A stretch of DNA of 39,552 nucleotides from Dysgonamonadaceae bacterium (GTDB lineage: Bacteria; Bacteroidota; Bacteroidia; Bacteroidales; Azobacteroidaceae), in assembly GCA_031267385.1 (NCBI GenBank), contig JAIRZF010000108.1, forward strand, positions 1-39,552, written 5' to 3'. Shown here piece after piece: positions 8,677 through 16,936 of this stretch. Position 1 is the first letter of the stretch. Every line of letters starts with the position of its first letter. The position numbers and the translations under genes are program-made. The notes under the pieces are model-generated. The model was not told the DNA's origin and searched no databases. It worked only from the letters and a program-made list of their open reading frames with translations.

Positions 8677-9360
8677 ATGGCAGAAGTAAATACTGACAGT
8701 GGAAAAGACAAAGGCGGTAAAGTAAAACGGAAAAAACAGACGCTACGTGTAGACTTTACTCCAATGGTAGATATGAACATGCTTTTGATTACATTCTTTA
8801 TGTTCTGTACATCATTGAGTAAGCCGCAAACAATGGAAATTAACATGCCGTCGAAAGATAAAGTTGAAGAAGAACAACAAAATAAAGCTCCCGCTTCCAG
8901 GACGTATACATTTATTTTGGGAACAAAAGATGATGTATATTACTATAACGGAGAGTTGACGACAGCAAGTTATGAAGATCCTAATTTCCTTATTCGAACG
9001 AGTTATGGTGAAGAAGGAATCCGTCAGATTCTTTTGGAAAAAAATACAGCCGTACTTCGTCAGGTAAGAGATCTGAAAATCAAGTATGAGAATAAGGAAA
9101 TTACTTTGGAGGACTTTGAAAAACAGGCTGCAGAAGCAAGAGCTGAGGGCGCTAAAATTACCGGATCATCTCCGATCGTAATTATAAAACCCGCTGTGAA
9201 ATCCAACTACAAAAATGTGATCGATGTACTCGATGAAATGCAGATTTGTAATATTGGAACTTATCAGCTGATGGATTTGAGTGACGGAGATAAGTATCTG
9301 ATGTATCAGAAAACGGGAGATCCTATTTTCGAAACTACTTTGGCGCCGGGAGCTAAATAA
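8677..9360 (+). CDS. exbD: ExbD/TolR-family biopolymer transporter, copy 2
   Basis: A 227-residue ExbD-family protein. A Lys-rich N-terminus leads into RVDFTPMVDMNMLLITFFMFCTSL, which has the conserved membrane Asp. The periplasmic domain ends with VIDVLDEMQICNIGTYQLMDLS. It is clearly diverged from the first ExbD, so this is not a recent duplication. The insert around residues 85-150 contains LLEKNTAVLRQVRDLKIKY and an acidic helical stretch. It sits between the first exbD and tonB and is probably part of the same motor complex. Whether the two ExbDs form a heteromer or alternate complexes cannot be told from sequence. Confidence 0.93.
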   Translation: MAEVNTDSGKDKGGKVKRKKQTLRVDFTPMVDMNMLLITFFMFCTSLSKPQTMEINMPSKDKVEEEQQNKAPASRTYTFILGTKDDVYYYNGELTTASYEDPNFLIRTSYGEEGIRQILLEKNTAVLRQVRDLKIKYENKEITLEDFEKQAAEARAEGAKITGSSPIVIIKPAVKSNYKNVIDVLDEMQICNIGTYQLMDLSDGDKYLMYQKTGDPIFETTLAPGAK

Positions 9361-9389
9361 TATTGTCACACAAAATTAAACTGAGAAAA

Positions 9390-10214
9390 ATGGCTAAAGA
9401 TATAAATTTGAACTCGGAAGCGTGGTGTGACTTGATATTTGAAGGTAAAAATCAACGTTACGGTGCGTATTATTTAAGGAAAACCTCTGATAAAAGACAT
9501 ATTCAGGCGATTATTATCGTTATGGTATTTGCTGCGGCGGCAATTTTCCTGCCATCGCTGATCAAATTCGTAATTCCTGAAAAAGCAGAAGAAATAGAGG
9601 TTGGTCCTGTTAGTTTATCTGATCTGGATCTCAAAGAAGATGTTCCGGAAGAAAATCAAATTGTGGAACCGGAAGCGCCCCCCCCTCCAGCTCTTAAAGA
9701 AACGGTTAAAATGACCGACTTGCTGGTAACAGCCGATGAGAATGTGAAAGAAGAAGATATGATGAAAACTCAGGAAGAGTTGACTGAAACTAAAGCGGCA
9801 ATTTCTATCGCCAACATTGAAGGTGTGACAGACGGAACCGGAGTTGACATCGCTGATCTTCAGGAACATAAAGTCGTCGTTGCCGAACCGGTAAAAGAGC
9901 AGGTTCACGAACACGCGGAACAAATGCCGGAATATCCGGGAGGACCGAATGAATTCCTTAAGTTTGTGCAAAGTAACGTTACTTATCCCATGATTGCACA
10001 AGAACAAGGTATTCACGGGGTTGTAAGACTTCGTTTCGTGGTTGAAAAGGACGGATCAATCGGAGAAGTACAAATTTTACGTTCAGTGGATCCAAACTGT
10101 GATAAAGAAGCCATCAAGGCTGTTAAGAAATCACCCAAATGGATTCCGGGAAAACAAAACGGACGTGCAGTTGCCGTTTGGTATAACATTCCTGTAAGAT
10201 TTGAACTTCAATAA
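9390..10214 (+). CDS. tonB: TonB energy transducer
   Basis: With the ATG at 9390 the protein has 274 residues and starts MAKDINLNSEAWCDLIFEGK. I prefer this to an in-frame TTG at 9363. Residues 20-31 (KNQRYGAYYLRK) form the short motif seen at the cytoplasmic N-terminus of Bacteroidota TonB proteins. A membrane helix spans about 38-60, followed by an acidic, Pro-rich periplasmic linker with EAPPPPA. The C-terminal TonB domain (about 185-274) contains MPEYPGGPNEFLKFVQ, VRLRFVVEKDGSIGEVQILRSV and PAKW-like KSPKWIPGKQNGRAVAVWYNIPVRF. It contacts the TonB box of outer-membrane receptors and passes on ExbBD energy. The small membrane gene follows after 7 bp. Confidence 0.95.
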   Translation: MAKDINLNSEAWCDLIFEGKNQRYGAYYLRKTSDKRHIQAIIIVMVFAAAAIFLPSLIKFVIPEKAEEIEVGPVSLSDLDLKEDVPEENQIVEPEAPPPPALKETVKMTDLLVTADENVKEEDMMKTQEELTETKAAISIANIEGVTDGTGVDIADLQEHKVVVAEPVKEQVHEHAEQMPEYPGGPNEFLKFVQSNVTYPMIAQEQGIHGVVRLRFVVEKDGSIGEVQILRSVDPNCDKEAIKAVKKSPKWIPGKQNGRAVAVWYNIPVRFELQ

Positions 10215-10221
10215 TAATTCC

Positions 10222-10455
10222 ATGCAACAACAGCAAAAAAACAGAAGTATGAAGCAGCAAGGCCAACTATCGTGTATTTTCGAATGTGTGATGTCTTTGT
10301 TCTATCTCGTGTTTTCGGTGATCTTTCTCTTTACTGATCTTTTTTTAGATACGGTTTATGGAACGGTTCGGCTGTTGGTCGGAATTTTATTGGGAATTTA
10401 TGGAATTTTCAGAGTATACCGGGCTTTAAGAAAATTGTTTTCAAAAGAAGCGTAA
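10222..10455 (+). CDS. Small two-helix membrane protein, unknown function
   Basis: Starting at the ATG at 10222, this is a 77-residue protein. It has a Gln-rich basic N-terminus, two closely spaced hydrophobic helices (about residues 18-40 and 47-64) and a basic tail (RVYRALRKLF). A TTG at 10201 would overlap tonB by 14 bp and is less likely. It lies 7 bp behind tonB and is almost certainly co-transcribed. I recognise no domain. Its fixed place behind tonB suggests an accessory to the ExbBD-TonB motor, but that is inference only. GC and codon use look like the neighbours. Confidence 0.75.
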   Translation: MQQQQKNRSMKQQGQLSCIFECVMSLFYLVFSVIFLFTDLFLDTVYGTVRLLVGILLGIYGIFRVYRALRKLFSKEA

Positions 10456-10468
10456 TTTTCTTGGAAAT

Positions 10469-10487
10469 CCGGTAATAATGACACCGG
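10469..10487 (+). terminator. Weak hairpin after the tonB cluster
   Basis: CCGGT, a 9-nt loop, then ACCGG, followed about 17 nt later by a short T run. The stem has only 5 bp, so it may be a weak terminator or just part of a set of CCGGT repeats in this gap. Confidence 0.25.
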
Positions 10488-10545
10488 TTATACGGAAATG
10501 TTGTAGTTTTTGCTTGATTTAATAAAATAAGAAATTATTTTGTTA

Positions 10546-10553
10546 TACCTTTG
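10546..10553 (+). promoter_or_regulatory. -7 box for the PstS-like lipoprotein gene
   Basis: TACCTTTG, a perfect TAnnTTTG match, lies 57 bp before the ATG at 10611. No good TTTG is found at the -33 position. The leader that would follow contains two ACCGGT hexamers separated by ATG (10575-10589). Confidence 0.5.
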
Positions 10554-10610
10554 TGAAAGTAAAAACAAGACAAGACCGGTATGACCGGTGTTGTGTTTAG
10601 ATGATGTATT

Positions 10611-11567
10611 ATGAAGAAAGCTGTTTTAATGTTTATATGCATTCTTGTTGTGGTTTCATTTTCTTCTTGTAACAAAAAGAAAAAAGATGAAAAGTGGACA
10701 GACACGACCACAACAGGAATAATTCCGATTACGTGTGATGATTGTTTCTTACCCATTATTCGTGCAGAAATAGATGTGTTCGAATCAATCTACAAATCAG
10801 CCAATATTTTGTCCATATATACAAATGAAGTGGAAGCAATCGACCTGTTGTTGAAAGACAGTGTTCGATTGGCTGTTGTGTCACGGGAGTTAAAAGAAAA
10901 TGAAACTGCTGCATTTCTTGCGAAAAAAATGCAGGTTCGTGCACGAAAAATTGCGGTGGATGCAATTGCTCTGATTGTGAATAAAGACAATCAGGATACA
11001 ATTATAGGAGTTCCTACACTAAAAAAGATCCTGACGGGAGAAATTACGGAATGGAATCAGATTTATCCCAAATCAAAACTCGGAAAAATTGATGTCATGT
11101 TTGACAATCCAAATTCCAGTACCGTGCGTTATGCTATCGACTCAATCTGCCGGGAAGAACAATTATCCGATAAACTTTATGCTCAAAAAACAAATCTGGA
11201 TGTCGTGGAGATGGTTTCCAAGCATCCTAACTCATTGGGTATAATAGGTGTGAACTGGGTCAGCAATGAAAATGATACTACAAATATGAGTTTTAGCCAA
11301 AAAATTAAAGTGATGGCTGTAAGTCCTTATGAAGAAGCTAATTATGATAACAGTTTTCAGCCATATCAGGCATATATAGCTCTTGGAAATTACCCTTTGA
11401 CGAGAGATGTATTTATCTTGTTATCGGATCCAAAGAGCGGTTTGTCTTCAGGTTTTACTTCATTCGTGATGAGTGACCGGGGACAAAGAATAATCCTTAA
11501 ATCGGGCATTTTGCCTGCTACTCAACCTGTCCGGCTGGTAAGTATAAAAAATGAAACTATTAAATAA
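10611..11567 (+). CDS. PstS-like substrate-binding lipoprotein
   Basis: A 318-residue protein with a lipoprotein signal peptide: the lipobox FSSC has its modified Cys at residue 20, and a Lys-rich segment follows. The mature part resembles PstS-type phosphate-binding proteins. It includes VRLAVVSRELKENE, DAIALIVNKDNQDTIIGVPTLKKILTGEITEWNQI, the Ser-containing NPNSSTVRYAIDS, and a C-terminal GFTSFVMSDRGQRIILKSGILPA. No phosphate permease genes lie nearby. In Bacteroidales a PstS-like gene is commonly found behind exbB-exbD-tonB, so the role may be envelope-related rather than Pst transport. The substrate cannot be read from the sequence. Confidence 0.82.
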   Translation: MKKAVLMFICILVVVSFSSCNKKKKDEKWTDTTTTGIIPITCDDCFLPIIRAEIDVFESIYKSANILSIYTNEVEAIDLLLKDSVRLAVVSRELKENETAAFLAKKMQVRARKIAVDAIALIVNKDNQDTIIGVPTLKKILTGEITEWNQIYPKSKLGKIDVMFDNPNSSTVRYAIDSICREEQLSDKLYAQKTNLDVVEMVSKHPNSLGIIGVNWVSNENDTTNMSFSQKIKVMAVSPYEEANYDNSFQPYQAYIALGNYPLTRDVFILLSDPKSGLSSGFTSFVMSDRGQRIILKSGILPATQPVRLVSIKNETIK

Positions 11568-11588
11568 ACATAATTAAACCGTATAAAA

Positions 11589-13262
11589 ATGAACACAAAA
11601 AAGATTTTATTGGTGATTTTAGTAGCATTGTATTGTTTTTCAGGAGCTTACGCTTCTAAAAATGATAAAGGCATTGATTATTACAGAGCTGAACTTTATG
11701 ATGCTGCAAAATTATTTTTCCAACAACAGACTAACCTGACAAAAGACGAACAAGCTGAGAATTATTACTATTTAGGACAGGTTTATGCAGCAACTCAAAA
11801 TTTGGATTCAGCGGCTTATTTTTATAAAAAAGCAGTAGAAACAGATCCTGAATATCCTTATGGATATATCGGAGAAGGAATGTTACAATTGAATAAGAAC
11901 TCAAAAGAAGGGACAAACGCTGCTAATGACCTATTCAAAAAAGCAATTGGTTTTGCTAAAAAAGATCCGGCTATTGCCACTGCGGTAGCTGAAGCCTATA
12001 TCAATGTGAAAATGTATGATCAGGCGGAAGAAGCTTTGATGCGTGCCCGGAAAATTAAAAAAGACTATTCCGGGATTTACATCGCGGAAGGAGATATGCT
12101 GATGTCGAAAAGCCGTGTTGGCGATGCCAGTGGAAAATATGAAACGGCTATTCGTTTTAATCCTAAGGATAAAACCGCATATTTGAAATATGCCCGTGTT
12201 TATAAAACGATCAACCCTTCTCTGTCTCTGGAAAACCTGGAAAAACTGTTGGCCGTTGATCCTGATTATATGCCTGCTTATGCAGAATTGGGCGACCTTT
12301 ATTACCGGGGAATCGATGGAGTAGCAAATTATAATAAAGCAATCGAAGCATACGAGAGAATTATGAATATTCCGGGCGTTCCTTTAACTCAGGAAACAAG
12401 ATATGCTCAATTATTGTTCTTCACCGATCGCTATCAGGAAGCTGATGCACTGATCAATAACGTATTGAGACGTGATCCGAACAACTATGTCATGAAACGT
12501 ATTCGGTCCTATAATAATTTCAAACTGGAAAAATATACGGAAGGTTTGGAACTGATGACTACATTCATGAAAGAAACGAAACAGGAAGATCTGATTTCTT
12601 TGGATTATACGTATTACGGACGCTATCTGACAAAAGCTAAACAATACGATCTTGCTGTTGAAAATCTGAAAAAAGGATACGAACAAGATACGTCTAAATT
12701 TGAAATGCTAAAAGAAATAGCTGATGCTTATCAGGCTTTGTCCAATAGAGCGGAAGCCGTTGCTTATCAGGAAAAATATCTGAATTCCAACCCGGATCCG
12801 GCTGCCCTGGATTACTTTTATTTGGGACAGACAGCTTACGTTGCAGCAGTCTCTCTGTATAATCCGGAAGTTCAAATTTCCCCGGAAGACAGTATTCAAC
12901 GGGATAAATATATTGAAACAGCGGAAAAAGCATTCACAACAGTAAAAGAACGTCTGCCGGAAAGCTATATGGGTTATTTATGGCTTGGAAATATTATCAA
13001 TATCAAAGATGTGGTCATTAATGGAGACAAAGCGCAAGGTCTGGCTAAACCATATTATGAACAAGCATTGCCTATTTTATTGGAATCCAATGAAAATGGA
13101 AGACGTAATAGGGAAATTATAAGTATATATAATTTCCTGGGAGCTTACTATATTCAAACGGATGATTCAAAATCATCTCAGGAATACTTCAATAAGATTT
13201 TGGAATTAGATCCGAATAATGAACGGGCTAAACAAATTCTGGAAGGATTTGAGAAAAAATAA
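11589..13262 (+). CDS. Exported TPR-repeat protein
   Basis: A 557-residue protein with a classical signal peptide (MNTKKILLVILVALYCFSGAYA, cleavage near residue 22) and no lipobox. The rest is tetratricopeptide repeats almost throughout. Clear units include AENYYYLGQVYAATQNLDSA, YPYGYIGEGMLQLNKN, KTAYLKYARVYKTINP, MPAYAELGDLYYRGID and, near the C-terminus, IYNFLGAYYIQTDDSKSSQEYFNKILELDPNN. It is therefore a periplasmic helical scaffold. It follows the PstS-like gene by 21 bp and is probably co-transcribed. No enzymatic domain is visible; a role with the TonB machinery is suggested only by synteny. Confidence 0.85.
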   Translation: MNTKKILLVILVALYCFSGAYASKNDKGIDYYRAELYDAAKLFFQQQTNLTKDEQAENYYYLGQVYAATQNLDSAAYFYKKAVETDPEYPYGYIGEGMLQLNKNSKEGTNAANDLFKKAIGFAKKDPAIATAVAEAYINVKMYDQAEEALMRARKIKKDYSGIYIAEGDMLMSKSRVGDASGKYETAIRFNPKDKTAYLKYARVYKTINPSLSLENLEKLLAVDPDYMPAYAELGDLYYRGIDGVANYNKAIEAYERIMNIPGVPLTQETRYAQLLFFTDRYQEADALINNVLRRDPNNYVMKRIRSYNNFKLEKYTEGLELMTTFMKETKQEDLISLDYTYYGRYLTKAKQYDLAVENLKKGYEQDTSKFEMLKEIADAYQALSNRAEAVAYQEKYLNSNPDPAALDYFYLGQTAYVAAVSLYNPEVQISPEDSIQRDKYIETAEKAFTTVKERLPESYMGYLWLGNIINIKDVVINGDKAQGLAKPYYEQALPILLESNENGRRNREIISIYNFLGAYYIQTDDSKSSQEYFNKILELDPNNERAKQILEGFEKK

Positions 13263-13269
13263 TAAAATA

Positions 13270-13325
13270 TGCGAATCGGTAGTTAAAAGTCGGTAAATTT
13301 CGTGGTCTTTAACTACCGGCTCGCA
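13270..13325 (+). terminator. Long hairpin after the TPR gene
   Basis: Arms TGCGA-at-CGGTAGTTAAAAG (13270-13289) and CTTTAACTACCG-gc-TCGCA (13307-13325) pair over about 17 bp with one mismatch block and a bulged A. The loop is 17 nt. It starts 8 bp after the stop codon. No long T run follows, so it may act as a terminator or an RNA-stabilising 3' hairpin. Confidence 0.5.
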
Positions 13326-13348
13326 AATTATTTATCTTCAAACATCAG

Positions 13349-13370
13349 TTCCGGCTTCTTACCGGAAGCC
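13349..13370 (+). other. Hairpin in the rpe leader region
   Basis: TTCCGG (13349-13354) can pair with CCGGAA (13362-13367), or alternatively GGCTTC (13353-13358) with GAAGCC (13365-13370); the two pairings are mutually exclusive. Eight Ts follow at 13392-13399, 21 nt further on. It lies about 70-90 nt before rpe. I do not recognise a known riboswitch class. Confidence 0.35.
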
Positions 13371-13441
13371 GCAGGTGGGGTCGTGACGAGGTTTTTTTTG
13401 CTTGTTTTCGTCTTTATTTATATCTTTTAAAATCATAAACT

Positions 13442-14092
13442 ATGCCTTGTATTGTAGCTCCATCGCTTTTAGCAGCCAACTTTCTTCATTTGGAACGGGA
13501 AATTGAAATGATTAACCGGAGCGAGGCGGATTGGTTGCATCTTGATATTATGGACGGGGTTTTTGTCCCGAATATTTCTTTTGGCTTTCCTGTTATCGAA
13601 AAGGTTGCCGGGATTTGTAAAAAGCCTTTGGACGCCCACTTTATGATCGTGGAGCCTCAGAAATTTATTCCGGAAGTAAAAGCGTGTGGAATTTTTCAGA
13701 TGAATGTGCATTACGAGGCTTGCATTCATTTGCACCGGACAGTTTGGGCTATACGCGAAGCCGGAATGTACGCTGCCGTAACTCTTAATCCTCACACTCC
13801 GGTAGAATTACTGGAGGACATAATACAGGACATAAATATGGTGCTTCTGATGTCTGTTAATCCGGGTTTTGGCGGTCAGAAATTTATAGAACAGTCTTTA
13901 GATAAAGTCAGAAGATTAAAAGAAATGATCATTCGTAAAGGTCTGAAAACATTAATTGAGGTCGATGGAGGAGTCAATCTTCAAACAGGAAAACAACTTG
14001 TTGATGCGGGAGCTGACGTCCTGGTGGCCGGTAATGCCATATTTAATGACCAAAATCCGGAACAGGTTATCAGAGATCTGAAAAAATTATAA
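13442..14092 (+). CDS. rpe: Ribulose-phosphate 3-epimerase
   Basis: Interconverts ribulose 5-phosphate and xylulose 5-phosphate in the pentose phosphate pathway. The 216-residue TIM-barrel protein has the family markers in order: IVAPSLLAANF, the metal-binding HLDIMDGVFVPN, DAHFMIVEP, MSVNPGFGGQKFI and IEVDGGVN, with a phosphate-binding tail DVLVAGNAIF. The length is normal and the ATG at 13442 is well placed. It leads a plus-strand run with comEC, nrnA, a lipoprotein gene and a phosphohexomutase gene. The 179-bp gap before it holds hairpins but no clear TAnnTTTG box. Confidence 0.97.
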   Translation: MPCIVAPSLLAANFLHLEREIEMINRSEADWLHLDIMDGVFVPNISFGFPVIEKVAGICKKPLDAHFMIVEPQKFIPEVKACGIFQMNVHYEACIHLHRTVWAIREAGMYAAVTLNPHTPVELLEDIIQDINMVLLMSVNPGFGGQKFIEQSLDKVRRLKEMIIRKGLKTLIEVDGGVNLQTGKQLVDAGADVLVAGNAIFNDQNPEQVIRDLKKL

Positions 14093-14145
14093 CAGGAAAA
14101 CAAGAAGATATGTAAAATTTATATATTAAAACCAAAACCCAAACA

Positions 14146-15723
14146 ATGAATGTAATTTTATGTCATTCCGCCTTTTGGCGGTTACTTTTGCCACTTGTAT
14201 CAGGTATTACCTTACAATTTTATTGGCGATTGCCTTTCATGGTCTGTCATGGAGTGATACTGCTTCTTTCATTGTTTATTCTTGCCTGTATTTTTATCTT
14301 TTTAAAAAAATATTCTCTACGAGGGTTATTTGGGACGACTTTATTTTGTTTTTCATTTGTAACCGGAGTTGTACTGGTCACTTGTTCTTTGAATGACAGT
14401 AAATGGGAAATACCACCGGAAGATCATAACTATACGGTCTTGTTACTTGAAGATCCGGTTCTCAAACCGAGGAGCAGAATGTGTAAAGCCTGTATTGCCG
14501 GCTCTGATGATTCCATTTTTAATCAGGTGGCAGGAAAGAAAATAATCTTATATCTCCCCTTAAATTCCAGTACAGAGCATCTTAAATCCGGAGATGGGAT
14601 TTCAGTGAAAACAACATTGAAAAAACCGGATCAGAACAAGGATTCTGAATTCAATTATGCTGATTATCTCGAAAAACAAGGTTTTGCAGCAGTCGGGTAT
14701 GTCCGGAAAAACAATTGGCGTCTGCAGGAGATTTCAATGGATTTTATCGACCGGATCAAGATTAAAGGACTGAGGAGCCAAAATTACATTATTCACATAA
14801 TAAAAGAGATCATCCCTGAGGAAAAAAATTCTTCTATTGCAGAAGCATTGTTTGTAGGTTACAAATCCGATTTATCTCCGGAATTGAAATCTGCTTTTGC
14901 GGAGACGGGAGCCGCTCATATTCTGGCAGTTAGCGGTCTTCATCTTTCTATTTTATTTACAGCTCTTTGTCTTATCGTTGCTCCGTTTAATAATATTTCA
15001 TATCTAAATCAGATTTTCCGGATCCTTATCATATTGTTATTGTGGTTTTTCACATTTATCACCGGATTATCACCCTCAATTGTCCGGGCTTGTGTAATGA
15101 CCAGTTTTTTTTGTATAGGCATTGTGATAAACAGGAAATCATTTACTATGAATGTTTTAGCGGCATCCGCTTTGTTCATGCTGTTGTATAACCCCCTGTA
15201 TTTATTTGATGTCGGTTTTCAATTAAGTTATGGAGCTGTGATCGCTATTGTGTTGATTAATCCGTATCTTGTTAAGATAAAGGAGTTTAAAAGTAAAATA
15301 TCCGGATATTTCTGGGAATTATCGTGCGTCTCAATAGCAGCTCAGCTTGGGACAACTCCGGTTTCAATGTTTTATTTCGGACAATTTCCGGCGATATTTT
15401 TATTGACAAATATTTTCGCAATACCTATATCCGGTGTCTTATTGATCCTGCTTCCATTGAGTATCCTGCTCCGGATCATCTACGATTTTCCGACCTTCAT
15501 TTTCTTTCCTGTCAACATTTCGTTGGATTTTTTTGTCTCCGGTATTGAAATGTTAAATAACATTCCTTTTTCGATTATAAAAGGGATCCGGTTTGACATG
15601 TGGCTGTTGATCAATAGTTATTTATGTATTTATCTGATTTTTAAACTGATAAAAAACCGACAACCTCACTACTTGTATGCCCTCGTTTTTCTTGTGGTAT
15701 TGCAAGTATTTTCGTACCTTTGA
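14146..15723 (+). CDS. comEC: ComEC/Rec2-family DNA-uptake channel protein
   Basis: A 525-residue polytopic membrane protein. The N-terminus has three hydrophobic segments followed by a DUF4131-like soluble domain (about residues 85-200), with the FNYADYLEKQGFAAVGYV motif. The Competence domain follows, containing ETGAAHILAVSGLHLSILF and FITGLSPSIVRACVM, then about six further helices. ComEC forms the inner-membrane channel for single-stranded DNA uptake in competent bacteria. The protein ends soon after the last helix and lacks the C-terminal metallo-beta-lactamase domain of Bacillus ComEC. It also seems shorter than the Bacteroides homologues I know of. It starts 53 bp after rpe. The nrnA promoter lies inside its last codons. 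Confidence 0.88.
   Translation: MNVILCHSAFWRLLLPLVSGITLQFYWRLPFMVCHGVILLLSLFILACIFIFLKKYSLRGLFGTTLFCFSFVTGVVLVTCSLNDSKWEIPPEDHNYTVLLLEDPVLKPRSRMCKACIAGSDDSIFNQVAGKKIILYLPLNSSTEHLKSGDGISVKTTLKKPDQNKDSEFNYADYLEKQGFAAVGYVRKNNWRLQEISMDFIDRIKIKGLRSQNYIIHIIKEIIPEEKNSSIAEALFVGYKSDLSPELKSAFAETGAAHILAVSGLHLSILFTALCLIVAPFNNISYLNQIFRILIILLLWFFTFITGLSPSIVRACVMTSFFCIGIVINRKSFTMNVLAASALFMLLYNPLYLFDVGFQLSYGAVIAIVLINPYLVKIKEFKSKISGYFWELSCVSIAAQLGTTPVSMFYFGQFPAIFLLTNIFAIPISGVLLILLPLSILLRIIYDFPTFIFFPVNISLDFFVSGIEMLNNIPFSIIKGIRFDMWLLINSYLCIYLIFKLIKNRQPHYLYALVFLVVLQVFSYL
15692..15722 (+). promoter_or_regulatory. Promoter for nrnA inside the end of comEC
   Basis: TTG at 15692-15694, a 20-bp spacer, then TACCTTTG at 15715-15722. 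This good -33/-7 pair overlaps the last codons of comEC, 43 bp before the nrnA ATG, so nrnA can be expressed independently of comEC. Confidence 0.65.
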
Positions 15724-15764
15724 CGCTTGAATATTTTTAACGGCTTTATAAAGTCATATCGTTT

Positions 15765-16796
15765 ATGATTACAAAAATAATAGCGGAAGATAGCATACAA
15801 AAAGCAAAAAAATACATAGATCATGCTGATCGTATTGTTATCGTTACTCATATTTCTCCGGATGGCGATGCGGTGGGTTCTTCGTTGGGATTATATCACT
15901 TCTTATTGGAAATGGGTAAGTTGGTTAATGTAATTGTTCCCAATGAGTTCCCCGATTTTTTGAAATGGATGAAAGGAGCGCATGATATTATTAATCGTGA
16001 AAAAAGTCCAAAGATTGCTATTGAGACTATTGAGGCTGCGGAATTGATTTTTTGTCTGGATTTTAATATTTTGAAAAGGATAGGAGATCTTGGGTCTTTG
16101 GTAGAACAGGCGAAAGCAAAAAAGGTAATGATAGATCACCATCTTGATCCGGGAGACTTTTGTGATGTGACAATATCCCATCCGGAAATTTCATCGACTT
16201 CAGAAATGGTTTTCCGGTTAATTTGCCGTATGGGGTTTTTTGAAGATATCAATAGAGAGTGTGCAGAGAGTATTTATACGGGAATGATGACGGATACCGG
16301 GGCATTTACCTATAATTCCAATAGTGACCAGATCTATTATATCATCAGCGAATTGCTGAAAAAAGGGATTGATAAAGATGCTATCTATTCGAGGGTTTAT
16401 AATACTTATACTGCAAACCGGATCAGATTAATGGGCTATCTGACATACGAAAAGATGAAAATTTTCCAGGATTGCAATACTGCTTTATTGATATTGTCTC
16501 AGGAAGAACAACGTCGATTCAATGTGAAAAAAGGTGATACGGAGGGATTTGTAAATATTCCGCTGAGCATTGGCGAAATTGTTTTTTCGGTATTTATCCG
16601 TGAAGACAGAGATCTGGTCAAAATTTCTTTCCGTTCAAAAGGAGATTTTCCGTGTAATATATTTGCTTCTGCTCATTTTGGAGGAGGAGGGCATAAAAAT
16701 GCGTCCGGAGGAGAGTTTTATGGCAGCTTGGAAGATGCAATTACCCTTTTTGAGTCGGTTTTGCCTCAATATAAAGAATTATTATCAAAAATTTAA
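15765..16796 (+). CDS. nrnA: DHH/DHHA1 phosphoesterase NrnA (oligoribonuclease / pAp phosphatase)
   Basis: Degrades short RNA oligonucleotides to mononucleotides and, in characterised relatives, removes the 3'-phosphate of pAp. The 343-residue protein shows the expected layout. The N-terminal DHH domain has HISPDGDAVGS at 29-39, a further metal-site Asp in FCLDF near residue 99, and the DHH triad at 124-126. The C-terminal DHHA1 domain has the substrate-binding GGGGHKNASGG at about 306-316. Length matches the family. It follows comEC by 41 bp but has its own promoter. No orn gene is visible in the window, consistent with nrnA filling that role. Confidence 0.93.
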   Translation: MITKIIAEDSIQKAKKYIDHADRIVIVTHISPDGDAVGSSLGLYHFLLEMGKLVNVIVPNEFPDFLKWMKGAHDIINREKSPKIAIETIEAAELIFCLDFNILKRIGDLGSLVEQAKAKKVMIDHHLDPGDFCDVTISHPEISSTSEMVFRLICRMGFFEDINRECAESIYTGMMTDTGAFTYNSNSDQIYYIISELLKKGIDKDAIYSRVYNTYTANRIRLMGYLTYEKMKIFQDCNTALLILSQEEQRRFNVKKGDTEGFVNIPLSIGEIVFSVFIREDRDLVKISFRSKGDFPCNIFASAHFGGGGHKNASGGEFYGSLEDAITLFESVLPQYKELLSKI

Positions 16797-16819
16797 GTTT
16801 TATTTACAAAGACTTTCAT

Positions 16820-16827
16820 TAACTTTG
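16820..16827 (+). promoter_or_regulatory. -7 box for the small lipoprotein gene
   Basis: TAACTTTG matches TAnnTTTG and lies 109 bp before the ATG at 16937. The -33 position is T-rich without a clear TTG, so this is a moderate candidate. Confidence 0.45.
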
Positions 16828-16936
16828 CATGCTGAACTTGAGTGTATTATATAAAATATGAAACGAGCATGCAAAACTTGCGCCAAAAAGTACGTGATGC
16901 GAGTTCCATGTGACCTTTAAAATAAATTATGTACGT

